DNA of 56,872 nucleotides from Pseudomonas morbosilactucae (GTDB lineage: Bacteria > Pseudomonadota > Gammaproteobacteria > Pseudomonadales > Pseudomonadaceae): the NCBI RefSeq assembly GCF_023241715.1, contig NZ_JALQCW010000056.1, positions 1-56,872 of the forward strand. The letters run 5' to 3'. The first letter of the stretch is position 1. The number at the start of each line of letters is the position of its first letter. The translations under genes were made by a program, and so were the position numbers. Below, piece by piece: positions 46,526 to 54,529 of this stretch. Below the pieces are notes generated by a model, which did not search any database, was not told the origin of the DNA, and saw nothing but the letters and a program-made list of their open reading frames with translations.

Positions 46526-47187
46526 GGGATTGGGCGTCGATGGCCGAGCCAGCGGTCTATGCCTAGCAGCACCAGCGACACCAGGACAAACCCCGCCAAT
46601 ATTCCCAGGGCATTGAGCAACACCTGGGGATAACCCAGCTTGTCCACGGCAATAAAGGGATAGGGATACAACCCCAGCAAACGCCCCCGCAACAGCAGAT
46701 AGGCGAAGTACAGCATCGGGTAAAGCATCCACACACCGATGTGCCGAAGCCGCAGTTTTCCCTTGGGTACGCAGCACCACCAATAGACCAGAAACAGCAG
46801 CGGCATCACGTCGTGCAGCAACTCATCCGCCAGCCACTGCCAGCCCTGGGGATGCCACAAGTGCCGCAGCAACAGGCTGTAGGCCAAGCCCACCAGCAGA
46901 ATGCTCGCGGCAATCCCGCTGCTGACCCACGGCTGCAGCAAGAACTGCTGGCCACGGGATATCCGCAGATTCAGCGCACAGGTCAGCACCGTCGCCACCA
47001 AGGTGTTGCTGAGCACGGTAAAAAAGCTGAAGAAGTTCACCAACCCACCCAGCAGGCTGGCATCCGCGCTCCAACGCAGCAGCAGGATCAGGTACAGCTG
47101 CACCGTCAGTCCCAGCCAACCCAGAACCGCCGCCCCGGCGATCAGGCCGTGCTTGCCAGGAATCGCTCGCAGCGCTGCGACACGCAT
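46522..47187 (-). CDS. Pr6Pr family integral membrane protein
   Basis: 221 residues with about six hydrophobic helices (for example GLIAGAAVLGWLGLTVQLYL, FFSFFTVLSNTLVATVLTCA, DVMPLLFLVYWWC). The FFTVLSNTL and LLHDVMPLLFLVYW patterns fit the Pr6Pr membrane family of unknown function. Probably in one unit with the small gene 10 bp downstream of its start side (47198-47428), which lies upstream on the minus strand. Confidence 0.78.
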   Translation of the reverse strand: MRVAALRAIPGKHGLIAGAAVLGWLGLTVQLYLILLLRWSADASLLGGLVNFFSFFTVLSNTLVATVLTCALNLRISRGQQFLLQPWVSSGIAASILLVGLAYSLLLRHLWHPQGWQWLADELLHDVMPLLFLVYWWCCVPKGKLRLRHIGVWMLYPMLYFAYLLLRGRLLGLYPYPFIAVDKLGYPQVLLNALGILAGFVLVSLVLLGIDRWLGHRRPIP

Positions 47188-47197
47188 TCGGCTGTCC

Positions 47198-47428
47198 TTA
47201 GGCGGGGCGTTTGCCGCGCGCCAGTTTGATGTAGAGCTTCTCGACCTTTTCCCGGGCCCACGGGGTCTTGCGCAGGAACGTCAGGCTCGACTTGATGCTC
47301 GGGTCGCTCTTGAAACAGCGGATATCGATGCGCTCCGCCAGGCCCGACCACTCGTAGTGCTCCACCAGCGCGTTGAGGATCTGTTCCAGGGTCACGCCGT
47401 GCAGCGGGTCGGTTTTGGGTTCGGTCAT
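47198..47428 (-). CDS. VF530 family (DUF2132) small protein
   Basis: 76 residues. DPLHGVTLEQILNALVEHYE and WSGLAERIDIRCFKSDPSIK are typical of VF530, a compact helical family reported to bind DNA. Next gene on the same strand (the membrane protein) starts 10 bp downstream, so they may be co-transcribed. Function unknown. Confidence 0.88.
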   Translation of the reverse strand: MTEPKTDPLHGVTLEQILNALVEHYEWSGLAERIDIRCFKSDPSIKSSLTFLRKTPWAREKVEKLYIKLARGKRPA

Positions 47429-47615
47429 GCCAGGCCTTTTTGCGAAGAGAGAAACGGAAGCCGCGCACCTTAGCCGAGGGCATCGCCGGGTGGAAGGCTT
47501 GAGCCACAGTGAATCGGCACGTGCTCAATCAACTGTAGTCGCTGGCCATCCCTCAACGATCAGCGGTGGCGAAAAAGACCGGGTAAAAGTTCCTTCCTTT
47601 GAGACACAAAAGAGA

Positions 47616-47630
47616 TGTTATATTGTAACA
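47616..47630. promoter_or_regulatory. Zur box upstream of the znuD-like receptor
   Basis: TGTTATATTGTAACA agrees with the Zur core TGTTATANTATAACA at 14 of 15 positions, 95 bp before the start. It implies induction of the receptor in zinc starvation. Confidence 0.8.
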
Positions 47631-47724
47631 ACAAACGAAAACCCATCCCCGTCCATGACACCCCCGTGTCCAGCCTGTTTTTCGACTCACCGCGCCCTGC
47701 GCGTCGCTTGCCAAGGAATGACCG

Positions 47725-49763
47725 ATGTCCCTCAGCACTTCCCGCCCTTCTCGTTTTCTACGCTGGCGCTTGACCCCGTTGTCCGCCGCTTTGCTCCTGG
47801 TTTCCCAGGCCCAGGCCCTGGAGCTGCAACCCCAAGTCATCACCGCCAACCCCCTGGGCAGCGAGCAATTGGCAGCGCCCAGCACCGTGCTCGAAGGCGA
47901 TGAACTGACTCTGCAGCAACAAGGCAGCCTCGGTGAAACCCTCAATAGACAACCCGGCGTGTCCTCGTCCTACTTCGGCCCCGGCGCCAGCCGGCCCATC
48001 ATCCGCGGCCTGGACGGCGACCGTATTCGCTTGCTGCGCAACGGCGTCGGCGCCCTGGACGCTTCGTCGCTGTCCTACGACCACGCCGTGCCCCTGGACC
48101 CGGTCAACGTCGAGCGCATCGAAATCGTGCGCGGCCCGGCGGCGCTGTTATATGGCGGCAATGCCATCGGTGGCGTGGTCAACAGCTTCGACAATCGCAT
48201 TCCCACCGCCGCCATCGAGGGCATCCACGGGGCGGGCGAATTGCGCTACGGCGGTGCCGATACGACCCGCAGCAGTGCCGGTAAACTGGAAGCCGGTGAC
48301 GGCACCTTCGCCTTGCACTTGGACGCCAACTCCCGGCAGTTCAACGACCTGAAAATCCCCGGCTACGCCCGTAGCCGCCACGCTGCCGAGAGCGAAGACG
48401 GCGATGGTAAAAAAGGTCGCCTGGGCAACAGCGACGGGCGCCAGGACGGTGGCGCGTCGGCGGTTCCTACACCTGGGATGACGGCTATGCCGGCCTTTCC
48501 TACAGCCACTACGACTCCAACTATGGCTCACCGGCCGAAGAGGCGGTGCGTATTCGCATGCAGCAGGACCACTACGCCTTCGCCTCCGAACTGCGCAACC
48601 TGCAAGGGCCCTTCAGCTCGATCAAGCTCAACGCCGGCTACACCGATTACCAGCACAGGGAAATCGAAGGCGGCGAAACCGGCACCACCTTCAAGAACAA
48701 GGGCTACGAAGCACGGGTCGAAGCCCGCCACCAGCCCCTCGGCCCCCTCGACGGCGTAGTGGGCGCCCAGGTCAATCGCAACGAGTTCTCCGCCCTGGGT
48801 GAAGAAGCCTTCGTGCCGCAAACCGATACCAACAGCGGCGCGCTGTTTATCCTCGAAGAGCTGCAGGCCACCGAGCGCCTCAAACTCAGCCTCGGCGGCC
48901 GCCTGGAGCACACCACCGTAGACCCGGACAGCAAAGGCAACGAACGCTTCGCCCGGGCCGACCAGTCCAGTAGCTTCACCGCCGGCAGCCTGTCCTCCGG
49001 CGCGGTCTATACCCTGACGCCGATCTGGTCCCTGGCCGCCACTTTGGGCTACACCGAGCGTGCGCCGACCTTCTACGAGCTGTATGCCAATGGCGCCCAC
49101 GTGGCCACCGGCACCTATGAAGTGGGCGACGCCAAGCTGTCCAAGGAAAAAGCCGTGTCCAGCGACCTGGCCCTGCGTTTTGACAACGGCACCCACAAGG
49201 GCAGCGTCGGGGTCTTCTACAGCCACTTCTCCAACTACATCGGCCTGTTGGGCAGCGGCCGGACGTTGGACGAAGACGGTGAAGAAGATGCCAACGGTAT
49301 TCCGGAATACACCTACTCCGGTGTGCGCGCACGTTTCGCCGGGATCGAAGCCCAGGATCACTGGACCCTCGGGGAAAGCGCCTACGGCAAGTTCGCCCTG
49401 GAGCTGTCTGGCGACTACACCCGAGCCAAGAACCTGGACAACGGTGAAGCCTTGCCACGCATTGCGCCGCTGCGCCTGAACACTGGGTTGCTGTGGGAAC
49501 AGGATCGCTGGCAAGCCCGCCTGGACGTGCAGCACGCCGCCAGCCAGGGCCAGGTGCCCGACAACGAAAGCGGCACCGACGGCTACACCACTCTGGGGGC
49601 CAGCGCCGGGTATCGCTTCGACATCGGCGGCAGCCAGTGGCTGGCCTTCGTCAAGGGCGAGAACCTGACCAACCAAACCGTGCGCTACGCCAGTTCGATC
49701 CTGCGGGACATCGCCCCAGCCGCCGGGCGCGGTGTGGAAGTCGGGTTGCGTACCACCTTCTAA
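47725..49763 (+). pseudogene. znuD: TonB-dependent receptor, ZnuD-like zinc receptor, one-base frameshift
   Basis: Signal peptide ends LLVSQAQA before LELQPQV. Plug domain: GSLGETLNRQPGVSSSYFGP, RPIIRGLDGDRIRLLRNGVG and VNVERIEIVRGPAALLYGGN. At about 48454-48457 a base is missing; with it restored the frame continues GGSYTWDDGYAGLSYSHYDS and runs to 49763, ending in the aromatic GLRTTF (679 residues). The barrel is then complete. With a Zur box upstream, zinc uptake across the outer membrane is the best reading. Start at 47725 is set by AAGGA at 47712-47716. Confidence 0.85.
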
Positions 49764-49812
49764 TCACCGCCCAACGCTCCTACACCCATCACGCCCCACC
49801 CATCACGCCACC

Positions 49813-49897
49813 TCGTAGGAGCTGGCTTGCCAGCGATAGCGTTCGTGAGAACGATGTCCGCTCCAAGGCCTATCGCCGGCAAGCCGGCTCCTACAGG
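49813..49897. repeat. REP pair after the znuD-like gene
   Basis: TCGTAGGAGCTGGCTTGCCA (49813 on) and ATCGCCGGCAAGCCGGCTCC (about 49872-49891) form the clearest REP pair in the window, with CTACAGG at the right end. A repeated GCGTTCGTGAGA phrase occurs inside the pair and again just after it. Confidence 0.85.
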
Positions 49898-49933
49898 GCA
49901 AGGGCGTTCGTGAGAGCGATGTTCGTTCCGGGG

Positions 49934-51322
49934 TTAGCGGTAGCGCCGTGGGTCGGCGTCGATCAGGCTGGCCAGTTGGGTCAGGGCAAAGCGCAACTCA
50001 TCCTGGGTGGTGGGCGACATCAGCACCACCCGCACACAGCGCGAACTGACGCCGCGCTCCGCCTGGAACTGAGTCCCACTCATCACCAGCACGCCATTGG
50101 CCCGGGCCAGGGTGGCGAACTCATCGCCGGTCCAGGGCTCCGGTAAGGTCAGCCACAGGTGATAACTATGGGGCTGGGTCTGCACCTGCAGGCCGGCAAA
50201 CACCTCGCGGGCGATGGCCTGGCGCGCCGCCGCCTCGGTGCGCTGGGTTTGCACCAGCTTGCGGTCCAACCCCTCGACAATCACATTGCTCGCCAACTGC
50301 GCCGTCAGGGGCGAGGGCATCCACACGCTGCTGCGCACCATCGAACTCAGGCGCGACAGCAACTTCGGCGGGCTGTACAGATAGCCCACGCGCAACGCCG
50401 GCATGATCGCCTTGGACAGGCTGGTGAGGTACACCGAACGCTCCGGCGCATAGGTGGACAGCGGCTTGATCGACGGATCGGTGGCGAGAAACCCGTAGAT
50501 GTCGTCGTCGATGATCAGGAAGTCGAACTCTTCGGCAATCGCTGCGATTTGCGCGCGACGCCCCGGCGACATGATCGCCGTGGTGGGGTTCTGGCAACTG
50601 GCGACGCACACCAGCAACGCAGGTTTTTCCCGCAGGCACTGCTCGCGCAGGGCCTCGGGAATCATCCCCTCCTCATCCATCGCCACGCCCCGCAGGCGCC
50701 GCTCCAGGCCATGGGCCACGGAGAGAATGCCCGGGTAACTCAACGACTCGCAAAGCACCAGGTCCCCGGCATTGCTCAGAGCGCCGATGGCCACCATCAG
50801 CCCGTGCTGGGCACCCGAGGTGATCACCACTTGCTGCCAATGGGCTTCGGGCAACGCGTGCCGCAACCACTGGGCACCGGCCTCGCGATGGGCCGGGTGG
50901 CCGCCGTCCGGGGCATAGTCCAGGGCGCGACCGAAGTCGCTGCTACGGGCCATGCCCACCAAAGCACCCCGCAACCAGTACTCCAGGGTTTCGCTGTAGG
51001 GCTTGATGATCGACAAGTCCAGGGCTTCGGATTGCCCCAGGGACAGGGTCGGCGCGCTGGCCCCCTCAGGCACCATCAGCGCCGGTTGCGCCAGCACATA
51101 AGTGCCGCGCCCGACCTCGCCCTGCACCAGGCCACGACGCTGGGCTTCGCTGTAGGCACGGCTGATGGTGCCGGGGGTGACGTTCAGGGTGACCGCCAGC
51201 TCCCGCAGGGTCGGCAGGCGATCACCGTCATTCAACAATCCGCTGCCGATATCCCGCGCCAGGGCGTCGGCGATGGACAGGTAGACCGGCTGGTTGAACT
51301 CGCTTAACTGGGGAACCCACAT
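49934..51322 (-). CDS. MocR-type regulator (GntR HTH fused to aminotransferase-like domain)
   Basis: 462 residues from MWVPQLSEFNQPVYLSIADA; an upstream ATG at 51370 lies in the operator area. GntR winged helix near residues 20-75 (DRLPTLRELAVTLNVTPGTI), then a fold-type I aminotransferase domain with QNPTTAIMSP and the PLP lysine in SLSKAIMPALRVG near 300. MocR proteins bind PLP or amino compounds and usually regulate a neighbouring gene. It is divergent from benE across a gap rich in matching palindromes. Confidence 0.9.
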   Translation of the reverse strand: MWVPQLSEFNQPVYLSIADALARDIGSGLLNDGDRLPTLRELAVTLNVTPGTISRAYSEAQRRGLVQGEVGRGTYVLAQPALMVPEGASAPTLSLGQSEALDLSIIKPYSETLEYWLRGALVGMARSSDFGRALDYAPDGGHPAHREAGAQWLRHALPEAHWQQVVITSGAQHGLMVAIGALSNAGDLVLCESLSYPGILSVAHGLERRLRGVAMDEEGMIPEALREQCLREKPALLVCVASCQNPTTAIMSPGRRAQIAAIAEEFDFLIIDDDIYGFLATDPSIKPLSTYAPERSVYLTSLSKAIMPALRVGYLYSPPKLLSRLSSMVRSSVWMPSPLTAQLASNVIVEGLDRKLVQTQRTEAAARQAIAREVFAGLQVQTQPHSYHLWLTLPEPWTGDEFATLARANGVLVMSGTQFQAERGVSSRCVRVVLMSPTTQDELRFALTQLASLIDADPRRYR

Positions 51323-51633
51323 GGAGGCTGATGACCCTCGGCTGCGTTGAAGTGGGCCGGAGCATATCACAGGCCATCACTCGCCTTTGGCACCGACTCA
51401 ATCAACGGATTGAGTCGATTAACACACACATGAAAAAACGGCAGGCGACTCGATAGATTTTTTCATACCCCTTATAAATACTTATAAATCATCAAGTTAA
51501 TGCTTCATAAAGAGCTTCGGAGATAAAACCAAGTCGAGAAACAATTGAATCGATTCAATTCGTTGAAATACACTCAACCACCATCAACTCAATCGATTCA
51601 ATCCCACCCCCACTCCACGCCAGTCGAGATGCC
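51323..51633. promoter_or_regulatory. MocR/benE divergent operator region
   Basis: Two strong palindromes and one partial copy: arms CGACTCAATC and GATTGAGTCG around AACG (51394-51417), AATTGAATCGATTCAATT (51543-51560, perfect 18 bp), and CTCAATCGATTCAA (51588-51601) right before the benE start. All share a (C/G)AATC or ATTGA element, so one protein likely binds all three; MocR is the candidate. Confidence 0.6.
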
Positions 51634-52836
51634 ATGCACAGTCTCAGAAAGGACCTGTCCCTCTCCGCCGTGATCGCCGGCCTGATCGCCGTGATCATTT
51701 CCTACGCCGGCCCCCTGATCATCGTGTTCCAGGCCGCCCGCGAAGCCCACTTGCCCAGCGACCAGGTGTCGTCTTGGATCTGGGCCATCTCCATCGGCAG
51801 TGGCCTCACCGGCCTGCTGCTCAGTTGGCGCTTGAAGGTGCCGGTGATCACCGCTTGGTCCACGCCCGGTGCGGCGCTGCTGGTGTCGATGCTGCCAACG
51901 GTGTCGCTGCCCCAGGCCATCGGCGCCTACATGGTCGCCTCGTTGATCATTGCCGTGGTCGGGCTTTCCGGGGCTTTCGACAAGCTGATGAGCCGCCTGC
52001 CCAAGGCCATTGCCGCCGCCATGCTGGCGGGCATTCTGTTCCGCTTCGGCGCCGGGCTTTTTACCTCGGTGACCCTGCAACCGGCCCTGGTGCTGGCCAT
52101 GATTGCCGCCTACTTGCTGGGCAAGCGCCTGTCACCGCGCTACGCGATTCTCGCGGTCCTGCTGGTGGGCTGTGCAGTGGCCGCCGGCCTAGGTGAATTC
52201 AACGGTGGCTCCATCACCCTGGCAGTGGCCCAACCGATCTTCATGGCCCCCGAGTGGAACTGGCACGCGATCATCAACATCGGCCTGCCCCTGGCCCTGG
52301 TGACCCTCACCGGGCAATACGTCCCGGGCATGGCGGTGATGCGCAGCGCCGGCTACACCACCCCGGCGCGCTCCATCGTGTCCTGGACGGCCCTGACGTC
52401 AGTGCTGCTGGCACCCTTCGGCTCCCACGGCATCAACCTCGCGGCCATCACCGCCGCCATCTGCACCGGCCGCGAAGCCCATGAAGACAAGGACAAGCGC
52501 TACATCGCCGGGATCGCCTGCGGGCTGTTTTACCTCCTCATGGGGGTGTTCGGCGCGACCCTGGCGTCGGTGTTCGCCGCCCTGCCCAAGGAGCTGATTG
52601 CCGCCTTGGCCGGCCTCGCCCTGTTCGGCGCCATCAGCGCTGGCCTGAGTGGTGCCATGGCTGACGAAAAACAACGGGAAGCGGCGCTGATCACCTTTCT
52701 GGTGACCGCCTCCGGCATGAGTTTCCTCGGCCTGGCGGCGGCGTTCTGGGGCTTGATCTTCGGCCTGGTGGCCCACGGCGTGCTCACCTACACCCGGGAC
52801 AAGTCCGTGCTGGGCGCGGCGCAAAACCCACGCTGA
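51634..52836 (+). CDS. benE: BenE family benzoate/H+ symporter-like transporter
   Basis: 400 residues with 11-12 hydrophobic helices. SAVIAGLIAVIISYAGPLII near residue 10, ITAWSTPGAALL near 73 and MAVMRSAGYTTPARSI near 234 are characteristic of the BenE/NCS2-related family. Family members bring benzoate in by proton symport, but chromosomal copies without ben catabolic genes often have other or unknown substrates. No ben genes are here. Divergent MocR control suggests an amino compound or PLP-related substrate. The symbol is by family only. Confidence 0.85.
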   Translation: MHSLRKDLSLSAVIAGLIAVIISYAGPLIIVFQAAREAHLPSDQVSSWIWAISIGSGLTGLLLSWRLKVPVITAWSTPGAALLVSMLPTVSLPQAIGAYMVASLIIAVVGLSGAFDKLMSRLPKAIAAAMLAGILFRFGAGLFTSVTLQPALVLAMIAAYLLGKRLSPRYAILAVLLVGCAVAAGLGEFNGGSITLAVAQPIFMAPEWNWHAIINIGLPLALVTLTGQYVPGMAVMRSAGYTTPARSIVSWTALTSVLLAPFGSHGINLAAITAAICTGREAHEDKDKRYIAGIACGLFYLLMGVFGATLASVFAALPKELIAALAGLALFGAISAGLSGAMADEKQREAALITFLVTASGMSFLGLAAAFWGLIFGLVAHGVLTYTRDKSVLGAAQNPR

Positions 52837-53049
52837 ATCAGGTAGCGCCATCGCCACTGTTACCAAATTCGAAATGCTTCATGTCAAGAAAAGCGCTTTC
52901 TCTCCACGAGACGGCGCTTTATCCTTCCCGTCCCAAAGCAGAACCGTTTCACCTTCTCTTGTAAATCAGCCGTTTGCCGTGGTGCTTCGCCCCGCCGCAT
53001 GCCGCCTGATGCCAGCCCATTCCTAGAAAAAGACTGCCATTTCATCCTT

Positions 53050-54422
53050 ATGCCTGACGTCCCTACTTTTAAAGACAGCGCTGTCTCACACCCCAATGCC
53101 CGTCACAAAGCCCTGGCTCTGCTCAGCGCCCTGGGGTTTGCCAGCTGCGCTCACGCGCGCCCGCCTTCGACAGCGACTCGCCCTGGATGCTCGGCGACTG
53201 GAACGGCACGCGCACAGACCTGGCTCGCCAGGGCTACGACTTCAAGATGGACTACGTCGGCGAAGTGGGCGCCAACCTGCACGGTGGCTACGACCATGAC
53301 CGCGCTGCCCGCTACAGCGATCAGTTCGCCTTCGGCAGTCACCTGGACCTGGAGAAGATCCTTGGCTGGAGTGACGCCGAGTTCCAGTTGACCATCACCG
53401 AACGCAGCGGCAACAACATCAGTAACGACCGCATCAACGACCCTCGGGTCGGCGGCTTTACCTCGGCCCAGGAAGTCTGGGGCCGCGGCCAGACCTGGCG
53501 CCTGACGCAAATGTGGTACCAGCAGAAATTCTTCGACCAGAAGCTCGACATCAAGGCCGGCCGCTTCGGCCAGGGCGAAGACTTCAACAGCTTCCCCTGC
53601 GACTTCCAGAACCTGGCGTTCTGCGGCTCCCAGGTGGGCAACTGGGCCGGCAGCGTCTGGTACAACTGGCCGGTCAGCCAATGGGCACTGCGGGTCAAAT
53701 ATCACCTGACCCCGGAGCTCTATGCCCAGGTCGGCGCCTACGAGCAGAACCCGTCCAACCTGGACCGCGGCAACGGCTTCAAGCTCAGCGGCAGCGGCAC
53801 CCAAGGCACCCTGCTGCCAGTAGAACTGGTGTGGACGCCCAAGCTCGGCGGGCTGCCGGGCGAATACCGCGCCGGCTATTACTACAGCAGCGCCAAGGCC
53901 AGCGACGTCTATAAAGACGGCAACGGCCAGCCAGCGGCCCTGAGCGGCGACGCCTACCGCAGCAGCTCGAGCAAGCACGGCCTGTGGCTGGGCGCGCAAC
54001 AGCAGGTCACCAGCCTGGCCAGCGACCATTCCCGGGGCTTGAGTGTGTTCGCCAACGTGACGATGCACGACAAGAAGACCAACGCCATCGACAACTACGT
54101 CCAGGCCGGCCTGGTCTACAAGGGGCCGTTCGACGCCCGGACAAAAGACGATATCGGCTTTGCCGTGGCCCGGGTCCACGTCAACCCGGCGTACCACAAG
54201 AACGCCGAGGCGACGAACCAGGCCAACGTGGTCTTCGACTACGACAACCCGGCCTACCTGCCTGTGCAAGACACCGAATACAGCGCCGAGCTGAACTACG
54301 GCGTGCACCTGAGCAACTGGCTGACCGTGCGCCCCAACCTGCAGTACATCCGCCATCCGGGCGGTGTCGACCGGGTCGATGACGCACTGATCGGCGGGAT
54401 CAAGATCCAGAGTTCGTTCTGA
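53050..54422 (+). pseudogene. oprB: Carbohydrate-selective porin OprB, one-base frameshift
   Basis: The N-terminus MPDVPTFKDSAVSHPNARHK leads into a signal-like LALLSALGFASCAHA. Just after it, at about 53154-53160, one base is missing; with a G restored the frame continues APAFDSDSPWMLGDWNGTRT and reads through to 54422 (457 residues). The mature part matches OprB: NISNDRINDPRVGGFTSAQE, RFGQGEDFNSFPCDFQNLAF and the C-terminal KIQSSF. A glucose-type outer-membrane channel, upstream of gcd as in other pseudomonads. Start uncertain: the family's N-terminus varies and no strong ribosome site is seen. Confidence 0.88.
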
Positions 54423-54529
54423 TCCACCTCGCTGCGCCGAACACTTTTTTGCTGAACCATGCCCGCGCCTGAACGTCATCTACAGTGAACAAGCGCGGAA
54501 ACACTCTTAACGTCACGGAGAACCACACT

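Noticed and set aside
52860..52925. AAAGCGC / GCGCTTT inverted repeat after benE
   Set aside because: Seven-base arms, 16-base loop and no T-run; too weak for a terminator call.
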